A stretch of DNA of 64,000 nt from Trichomonas tenax (lineage: Eukaryota; Parabasalia; Trichomonadida; Trichomonadidae), in assembly GCA_023091735.1 (NCBI GenBank), contig JALKBU010000021.1:1-64000 (forward strand), read 5' to 3'. Below, piece after piece: positions 57,893-64,000 of the stretch. Made by a program: the position numbers and the translations under genes. The notes beneath the pieces were generated by a model. That model had not been told where the DNA came from and ran no database searches. It saw only the letters and a list, made by a program, of their open reading frames with translations. The stretch's first letter is position 1; each line of letters opens with the position of its first letter.

Positions 57893-58340
57893 TTATCCAT
57901 TAAAAGGATCAGTGTAAAACTCAAACCAAAACAAATATAATCCATGATACATGGATCCATCTGCATAATCAGTTATCTTTAATCTTGCAAATTGGTATTT
58001 CTTATTCAAGTTAAAAGTATAAAAAGTATCCAAAATGGAGTTTGTAATTCTCTGTGATTTTGTTTCACTATAAACATTTTCGTAGGTTTCCCCATCAACA
58101 GATAATTCAATCACATATGATGGTGGATGGAAAGACCATTAATATGAATAATCATGAACACATCCATTAATTTGAATCATTTTAATGTTGATTTTTCGCT
58201 TCAAATCGAAACCTGTATAACTACCTGGATTACACAACAAATAGAATATGTTTTTATTATTTCCTTCCGAAATTTTCGAAAAATTTCTCGCCATTTGAGG
58301 CGTAAGGTCCACATCATTGAATAAAATGTTGCATACCGAA
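57893..58340 (-). pseudogene. F5/8 type C-like domain fragment with in-frame stop
   Basis: Minus-strand translation from about 58340 gives DVDLTPQMARNFSKISEGNN, LLCNPGSYTGFDLKRKINIK, QINGCVHDYSY, then TAA, then WSFHPPSYVIELSVDGETYE and on to FWFEFYTDPFNG. WSF...YVIELSVDG...WxxV-type and the final YQFARLKITD...FEFY strands are the discoidin/F5/8 C pattern. The TAA (about 58140) sits just before the conserved Trp. There is no usable N-terminal part. Its upstream side still carries the TGACATGTAAA block that is found inverted at 58774-58814. Confidence 0.65.
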
Positions 58341-58814
58341 AGTTGTTACGAAAAAGTGACTTAAAAGTGGTATTATCTGACATGTAAACATGCATATTTG
58401 ACAAATAAATATTTACGTGGCATGTGATTATAAATGATTATTGGAAGAATGATATCCTATATTTGTTTAAATTTACTTTGAAAAGAAAAATTGAGTGCTT
58501 CATTGGCACTGGTAGCCAAAATGCTAGCATTTAATTTTGCTCTTCAGAGGCATTCTGAAGTGGAAATCTTTGATTTCTTAATGATGGCGTATGAAAGGAA
58601 GATCTGTGAGTTTAGCTACTAACATGCGTGGTACCTGTGTCAATATAGTCCCCAGTTATTCCCGTCAGACGCGATTTTGAAATAAAAACTAATACATAAT
58701 TTGAATGATTATAAGACTTTACATGTCAAAAATATTAATATGTTGACATATAGAACTAGAGATTCTGACAACTCTACATGTCAGATAATATCACTTTTTC
58801 GTGACAACTTTCAG
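58336..58814. repeat. Inverted copy of a promoter-like block
   Basis: Arm 58336-58387 (GAAAGTTGTTACGAAAAAGTGA, then 11 extra bases, then TATTATCTGACATGTA) is matched in reverse complement by 58774-58814 (GAAAGTTGTCACGAAAAAGTGA then TATTATCTGACATGTA). One substitution and one 11-base insertion separate the two. They lie about 390 bases apart, facing each other. Confidence 0.85.
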
Positions 58815-59768
58815 TACGTGACAAAATCTTAAATATCCCACTGATTCACACTTGCTCTAAATGTTAATTTCATTATATATTTTGTGTCGACCCAAATATA
58901 TAGGGTGATTACGCTTCCACATGAAATACAAATGTTTCAATCCTTGAAATTGGTGAAAGCCGCTTCATGAACTGTGAAAGGTAATTTCTAGATATCATAT
59001 AATTAACATTTATTGCGAGTGTAAACAATGATGCAAGGACTCAATAATTCTTCATAGGAAGGGACTTGCAACAATGGACTTCCACAAGAACAAAAATTTC
59101 ATGTATTGCATCATTACCGAATGCTATATTCTATTGAGGCGTATGTTAGTAACTCATATGACTCAATCATTTACAATCAAAACAAGATAATGAATTTTAA
59201 TGATATAAAGTAGTTACGTCAAAAAAATAAGTGAGTGGACTTTATTCGAATAAAGGTATCATTATTCCAATAAAGTCCTATTTGGAATAATGCAAAATTA
59301 GGAATAACGCATATTGGAATGGACTGGTTATGCCTAATTCCTCACTTTTTATTTGGAATTGCGCAGATAAAAGTTTAGTTGAGTAAACTTTTAATTTTGA
59401 ATTGGCAATATTGGACCCTTTATGTGCATATACAATTAAAATAGGAATTAAGCATAATGTTGCACTATAGGAATTAGAAATAGAAATAATAGAAGAATAT
59501 CCCACTTTTCCGGAAAATCTGTTAGTGTATAGTGTCAGATGTCAGAAAATTAATGTCAAAAAGACAATTATTTTTCTTTTTTATCTGAGGTAGTTTTGAT
59601 TTAACTTTTGCACACGGGGAATAATGCTCAAAATTAGGAATAATGACATTATAAGGAATGAAAGTCTTCTAAAAATTTTATGATTCAAATGCATAATATA
59701 TTTTGGCATGTAAAGCGGATTTTTCATGACATTGTGCGTACGTTTAAAAATATGGATCATTATAAATA
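58388..59768. other. Intergenic, 1.4 kb, repeat-rich
   Basis: No gene is supported. It includes further TTTACATGTCA and TGTTGACATAT motifs (about 58715-58755), the inverted promoter arm, and the GGAATAA repeat cluster at 59226-59660. Confidence 0.5.
59226..59660. repeat. Cluster of dispersed GGAATAATG/TTATTCC words
   Basis: Words such as TTATTCGAATAA, CATTATTCCAATAAAG, TTGGAATAATGC, TAGGAATAACGC, AGGAATTAAGCATAATG, GGGGAATAATGC and TAGGAATAATGAC recur about ten times over 430 bases in both orientations, without strict tandem order. Confidence 0.6.
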
Positions 59769-60086
59769 ATGACCTACGACTTCAACAAACTCCTTTCACC
59801 CGCATTTTCAAAGACTATGCCAAAAGACAACGCAACCACCGAAATCAATCCAAGCACTGCTATTCCAGTCGATATTTTCAAAGTTGATGTGATGGCATTC
59901 TTAGACAGCTTCAAAGACTACCACGCGCCTCTCAAGCAAATCAACGATAACCAGGCATACGCAAAGCGTACTTTGCAAGAAACAAAGCAAAATATCGCAG
60001 CATTTGCCCAAACCACGAATAGAAGGAAAGAATCCGAAAGGAGAAGCCTCAAAGCAGCACCTCGCCAAGTCAATATCAAGTTTTAA
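59769..60086 (+). CDS. Small unknown protein, possibly coiled
   Basis: 105 residues. It has a polar N-terminus (MTYDFNKLLSPAFSKT) and a helical middle (IFKVDVMAFLDSFKDYHAPL through QAYAKRTLQETKQNIAAFAQ), then a basic end (RRKESERRSLKAAPRQ). It is not recognised. The codon use is richer in C-ending codons than the spacer around it, and a TGGCATGTAAAG plus CATGACA motif pair lies about 35-65 bases upstream, so it is probably a real gene. The ATG is preceded by a short A/T leader. Its neighbour NAA15-like starts about 300 bases downstream on the same strand. Confidence 0.6.
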   Translation: MTYDFNKLLSPAFSKTMPKDNATTEINPSTAIPVDIFKVDVMAFLDSFKDYHAPLKQINDNQAYAKRTLQETKQNIAAFAQTTNRRKESERRSLKAAPRQVNIKF

Positions 60087-60367
60087 GTTACCAAATCCCA
60101 TCAGTATTTTTATTTGTTTATATTTTAATAAAGAAACTCTTATAATACAATCGCAATCCTTTACCTTAGAACACCAAATATATAACGCTATTCCAATTTT
60201 TGATGAATAAATATCAAAAGATATTTGATTGAAAAATGGAACGATATTTTATAGTATTAAAGGCGTTGAGGTGTACTTTATAAAGGTAAACGGAAACGCG
60301 AAACTATTTAAAAATGGTTTATTTGTCAACAAAATTGATGTAGAGTGACAAAAGTCAGAAAGTCGGT

Positions 60368-60372
60368 CCTTT
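60368..60372 (+). promoter_or_regulatory. CCTTT core-promoter element before NAA15-like gene
   Basis: CCTTT ends 8 bases before the ATG at 60381 (GTCCTTTGAAAAAAAATG), the same spacing as before RACK1. Confidence 0.5.
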
Positions 60373-60380
60373 GAAAAAAA

Positions 60381-62522
60381 ATGAGTAATCATGAAATCTC
60401 GAAAGTGATCTCGAACTGCGAAAAGATGTTCGATCACGACGAATTTCAGGAGGGCGTTCGCGCTACGAAAAAAGCCATCCAAAAATTCCCAAATTCAGGT
60501 GAGATCATTGCATGGCATGCTTTATTCTTAGAGAAAACGAAAGAACACGAGGAAGCACTCAACCAAATCAAGATTGCGCTCATGAAGGATATGGGAAATA
60601 GCAATGTTTGGAAGATTCAAGGCAATATTTATAAAGAACAGAACGAATACTTGAAAGCTCTCCAAAGCTTCACGATGGCTCACAAGAAGCGCCCGGATGA
60701 TGCAAGTGTTCTCGTTGAACTTTGCTCAATCACGCTCTTCTTGCAGCAATACAAACTATTTCTCGATTATTCTATTGATTTGGTCAACGCTGTCAGTAGA
60801 TCTGATAACCTTCTCAGATTTGCATACGCAAATTATGTAAATGGAAACATAAATAAGGCGATTGAAGTTTGCGAAAATTTTGAAAAATATGTTGTTGTTC
60901 CAAAGTCGGAAGAAGATCGCTTATTATGTGCTGAAGAGGGAAGATTCCACTCACTTTTGCTTGTTGAAGCAAAGCAATACAATAAATGCCTCGAATATCT
61001 CGAAAATCAACATTTAATCACAGATCGTATTACTGTTTTTGAGCACCAAGCAAACTGTTACCAAAATCTCAACGACAAAGAAAATTTGATGAAAACATTG
61101 AATTTCTTGTTCAAAGAATACCCAGATAACGGCGATTACTTCACAATCCTCGAGAAATTCGTTTCGAAGGAAGAATATATGACAGAATTATTCAGAATCA
61201 AAGATGAATTCAAATCGAACTATGCAGCAGTAAGAATCCTCGAATTGATGGATATAAGCGACGATAAGTTTAAGCCACTCCTTACAGAACATCTTACGCC
61301 TCTTCTCAAGAAGGGATCACCAGCAATTTTTGCAACAATTGCAGAATTCACACAAGACAAGCTTGACATCGCGATAGAAATCACTAAAACAATCGAAGTA
61401 CCTATAAGCTCAATCCCGATCGTCCACATTCTCTTCGCTCAGATCTACAATGCAAGGAAAGAATACGAAAAGGCAATCGCTGAAATAGATGAAGGTTTGA
61501 AGCAGAACCCAACAGTTGTCGAGCTCTATGTCACAAAGATCACAGCTCTTCAGAAGAGTGGACGCTCTAAGGAAGCCCTTGAGACAGCGAAGATACTGTT
61601 TGAGCTCGATCCAGCGGATAGAAACTCGAACAACACTTATGTTAGAATGCTCTTCAGGAATGGACAAATCAAGACCGCTAGACTCACAGCTGAGCCATTC
61701 TCTATCAGCGCCAAGAAGCACCCTCGTCTCTACAAGACGGAGTTCAACAAGGTCCACTTCCGTGCTGGTCGCGCTTGTCTTCGTGGTGGCAAGATCGACG
61801 ATGCTCTCCACTTCTTCCTGGATGTCATGATGCACTTCGATGCATATCGCAATGGCATGTTTGCTTATCTCGCTTGGGGTGCTCGCAGAATTATGGCTAT
61901 TCACGAGATCTTCCAGTGGTCGTTGACACTCGCTTCGGAGAAACAGAACGCAAAAGCATTTGCATGTGTGGCAAGAATTTATCTCATGAAGAATATGATC
62001 AAAGAATTGAGAAACGAATGCAATAAGTTTGTTTCCACAAAGAATGAGGAAGCTCTCGCTTACATGGCACTTGCCTATGCTTTGTCTGGTGATGCTCTTC
62101 TTGCTGTTAAATGCTTCGCTAAACTCTCAAGAAAATACGCTTTGATTACACACATTGCTGTTGATAATGCAGTCAAAACAGTCGCAGTTCCAGATATAGT
62201 CAAGGAAGTAATCAACGAGGTTTATAAGCCATTTACTGAGGATGCCCAAGGTGTTGAAGAGCTCCTCAACAAGGCAAGAGGCCTCCTCTACACAGGAAAC
62301 AAGGAAGAGGCAGAAAAAGTCATCATGGAAGCTGCCAAATGCGAGATGAGCTTCAAGACAGCTGTTGATGTTCACTTATTCGCGAAGACCGAGGCTTCTA
62401 ATGACGCTCTCGCTGATAAAGTCATAGAAACTATCCACCAGAAGTATCCTAAATACGAGATTAAGTTCGAAAACTTTGAAGAGGATGAACCACATGAATT
62501 TGTTGCCAGAAAAGAAAAATAA
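60381..62522 (+). CDS. NAA15: NatA auxiliary subunit NAA15-like TPR protein
   Basis: 713 residues made of tetratricopeptide repeats from end to end, for example NSNVWKIQGNIYKEQNEYLK near 75-95 and VELYVTKITALQKSGRSKEA near 380. The order matches NAA15/Nat1: an early GEIIAWHALFLEKTKEHEEA repeat (family GExxAxKGLxLxxxGxxxEA), and a late LYKTEFNKVHFRAGRACLRG to FLDVMMHFDAYRNGMFAYLA region similar to the family KHFxxxxxDQFDFHxY segment. NAA15 anchors the NAA10 catalytic subunit to the ribosome for co-translational N-terminal acetylation. It is shorter than the about 860 residues of animals; the C-terminal low-complexity part is reduced. The stop is TAA followed by A. Confidence 0.78.
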   Translation: MSNHEISKVISNCEKMFDHDEFQEGVRATKKAIQKFPNSGEIIAWHALFLEKTKEHEEALNQIKIALMKDMGNSNVWKIQGNIYKEQNEYLKALQSFTMAHKKRPDDASVLVELCSITLFLQQYKLFLDYSIDLVNAVSRSDNLLRFAYANYVNGNINKAIEVCENFEKYVVVPKSEEDRLLCAEEGRFHSLLLVEAKQYNKCLEYLENQHLITDRITVFEHQANCYQNLNDKENLMKTLNFLFKEYPDNGDYFTILEKFVSKEEYMTELFRIKDEFKSNYAAVRILELMDISDDKFKPLLTEHLTPLLKKGSPAIFATIAEFTQDKLDIAIEITKTIEVPISSIPIVHILFAQIYNARKEYEKAIAEIDEGLKQNPTVVELYVTKITALQKSGRSKEALETAKILFELDPADRNSNNTYVRMLFRNGQIKTARLTAEPFSISAKKHPRLYKTEFNKVHFRAGRACLRGGKIDDALHFFLDVMMHFDAYRNGMFAYLAWGARRIMAIHEIFQWSLTLASEKQNAKAFACVARIYLMKNMIKELRNECNKFVSTKNEEALAYMALAYALSGDALLAVKCFAKLSRKYALITHIAVDNAVKTVAVPDIVKEVINEVYKPFTEDAQGVEELLNKARGLLYTGNKEEAEKVIMEAAKCEMSFKTAVDVHLFAKTEASNDALADKVIETIHQKYPKYEIKFENFEEDEPHEFVARKEK

Positions 62523-62971
62523 ACATAATATATATATATCTTTTCCATAACCAATTCCGATATTTTTTGCAAATAATCAAACTCATACTATTACAATTCC
62601 AATGAAAAAATATAAAGAACTGCTTCTACTCTTCACTATACCAAAAGCAAACTAGCATATTTATTAATCATATTTTAAGATATACCAATATCATAATCAA
62701 TAAGCAGAAATTAGCTTGTTTAACATAAAATTTTAGATATAGTTATTAACTGTTGTCTATGTATAAAAAGATAATGCGGTATTGCTATTATAAAAATTCA
62801 AGATATCACTAATCATAGGAAAAATAAGCGGCAACCCATAAATTTTTTGATGTAAATTTAATTAAATTATAATGTATATTGTATTGATGATATTAAGATT
62901 ACATATTAGTTGATCGCAAATCAAATTTACATGTCAAATTGTGTCGTGTAAATTATAAATTTTTCGTGTAA
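62523..62971. other. Intergenic with L22e promoter
   Basis: AT-rich spacer. The last 45 bases hold TTACATGTCAAA, TGTCGTGTAAA (62942-62952) and TTTTTCGTGTAAATG, the last touching the start codon, all of one motif family. Confidence 0.6.
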
Positions 62972-63355
62972 ATGACTCAAAAGTCAGGACAAGAGCGAGT
63001 TTACAATTATCGTCCGTGGCTCGTCCTTTCCGAAGTAATGTCCACAGTCTTCTACATCGACTGCCAGGCCCCAGTCACAGACAAGTTCTTCCAGCTCCAG
63101 GAGTTCGTCGAGTACCTCCAGTCCCACATGAAGGTCGACAACCTCAAGAAGAACCTTGCTAACAAGATCACAATCGAGGTTGATGCTTCTGCTAATAAGA
63201 TCGTTGTCAATGCTTCCGTCAAGTACTCCAAGCGTGCCTGCCGCTACTACTCTCGTAAGTTCCTCGCCAAGAAGGACATCCGCTCCCGCTTCCACGTCAT
63301 TGCTTCTGCTAAGGACACATACGAGCTCCGCCCATACCGTGTCTCCAACGAGTAA
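62972..63355 (+). CDS. RPL22: 60S ribosomal protein L22e
   Basis: 127 residues, the usual eL22 length. It contains the conserved FYIDCQAPVTDKFFQLQEFV near the start, LQSHMKVDNLKKNLANKIT in the middle, and KYSKRACRYYSRKFLAKKDI with RSRFHVIASAKDTYELRPYR at the end, the RNA-binding surface of eL22. It is part of the large ribosomal subunit at the exit-tunnel side. Codons are almost entirely C- or G-ending, the strongest bias in the window, as expected for a ribosomal protein gene here. The stop TAA is followed by A, forming UAAA. The start is the only ATG after the promoter motif; no intron is seen. Confidence 0.96.
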   Translation: MTQKSGQERVYNYRPWLVLSEVMSTVFYIDCQAPVTDKFFQLQEFVEYLQSHMKVDNLKKNLANKITIEVDASANKIVVNASVKYSKRACRYYSRKFLAKKDIRSRFHVIASAKDTYELRPYRVSNE

Positions 63356-64000
63356 ACACTTTTGGTCATAACAGAGTAAAAATTTTATTTTTATTTTTCA
63401 TACTCGATATCTTTTTACAACACTATCATAGAAACGCTCAACTATTGGACCATAACTATATTTTATAATACCAGCTTAAATCGATCAACAAGAAACCCCT
63501 CATATTTTGGATATAAAATTGTTTTCTCATAAATGAGCTAATTTGTTGATGCTTCGATTAGAATTCCTAAAATAGATGTGATTTGAAGATTTGTTTATTT
63601 GAAAAATCAAGATATTTATGGTGAATAGAGAGAAATTAGATAAATTTGCTTAAAATTTTTTTGATTCGTTTATGGCATGATAAATTGATATCTCTAAAAA
63701 GAATTTTAAAACTGTAGATATGTTTTATTCGCGCAGGTTTGATAAAATCATATATGAAATCGATTTTGGTAACAATGGAGAAATCTCTCCCCAAATGCCT
63801 CAATCAATCCGAACATTAACACATCACATATATTAGCCATCTAAATATCTATCCATTCACGAACAAAGATTTGTTACTCTGGGTATATATTGAATGTTAA
63901 TAATCATTATTTCCAATATTTAGCTTGCAGATGCTCATAGCTTTGTTTAAATTGAGGAAAGATGTTAAATTATTGAATAATCAAGCGAAACTAGCAAAAA
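63356..64000. other. Intergenic to window end
   Basis: AT-rich sequence with no supported gene, RNA or repeat up to the window edge. Confidence 0.55.

Noticed and set aside
61516..61904. Frames on both strands within the NAA15-like gene
   Set aside because: They are shadows of a well supported TPR gene with no domain of their own.

Overview
The window is nuclear DNA of a parabasalid protist, most likely Trichomonas vaginalis or a close relative. It is AT-rich, and its long intronless genes are packed on both strands. Several start codons have a TCAYW Initiator (Inr) or a CCTTT element just upstream, and many stop codons are TAA followed by A, the UAAA poly(A) signal known in T. vaginalis. 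The gene families also fit: DUF3447-type ankyrin proteins, Pmp-like (GGAI/FxxN) and BspA-like surface proteins, large class III adenylyl cyclases, glycine-rich and F5/8-type C surface domains, and Maverick/Polinton DNA transposons. The species call is inference.

Layout. 0.3-1 kb: surface-protein C-terminus with an in-frame stop. 1-4 kb: calnexin-like protein and RACK1 (both minus). 4.3-11.1 kb: a large secretory membrane protein, an ankyrin protein and a Pmp-like surface protein. 11.2-15.7 kb: a rearranged adenylyl cyclase pseudogene. 15.8-19 kb, divergent from it: a GAF-GAF-GAF-PDE protein that has lost its metal ligands. 19.3-20.5 kb: a foldback repeat and a BspA pseudogene. 20.9-26.7 kb: two unknown low-complexity/coiled-coil proteins and a TKL-type kinase. 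26.9-32.75 kb: a decayed Maverick-like element (HNH, protein-primed PolB, RuvC-like resolvase, small capsid-type proteins, repeat protein). 33-40.5 kb: a transcriptional cyclin and a 1906-residue unknown protein. 41.8-47.2 kb: a glycine-rich relic, a Sec7 ARF-GEF and NSA2. 47.8-52.1 kb: a GAPDH pseudogene and a 1160-residue ankyrin protein. 52.2-53.6 kb: two surface-protein relics. 53.6-57.8 kb: M18 aminopeptidase and an ARM-like protein. 57.9-64 kb: an F5/8 C relic, a small unknown protein, NAA15-like NatA subunit and ribosomal protein L22e.

The housekeeping genes (translation, ribosome biogenesis, trafficking, N-acetylation) look intact. The cyclic-nucleotide pair and most surface-protein genes are broken or altered, so the window alternates working genes with a graveyard of gene-family relics. 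RACK1, L22e, NSA2 and the GAPDH relic are visibly richer in G+C at third positions than their neighbours, as expected of highly expressed genes here.

The most notable signals are: the PDE pseudoenzyme next to the broken, chimeric cyclase; the Maverick relic with a RuvC-like resolvase and a 6-base deletion in PolB motif C; a perfect 19-bp stem hairpin inside that element; an array of TGTCATGTAAA motifs before one gene; and an inverted duplication of a promoter-like block near 58.3 and 58.8 kb. No tRNA, rRNA, CRISPR or spliceosomal intron could be supported.
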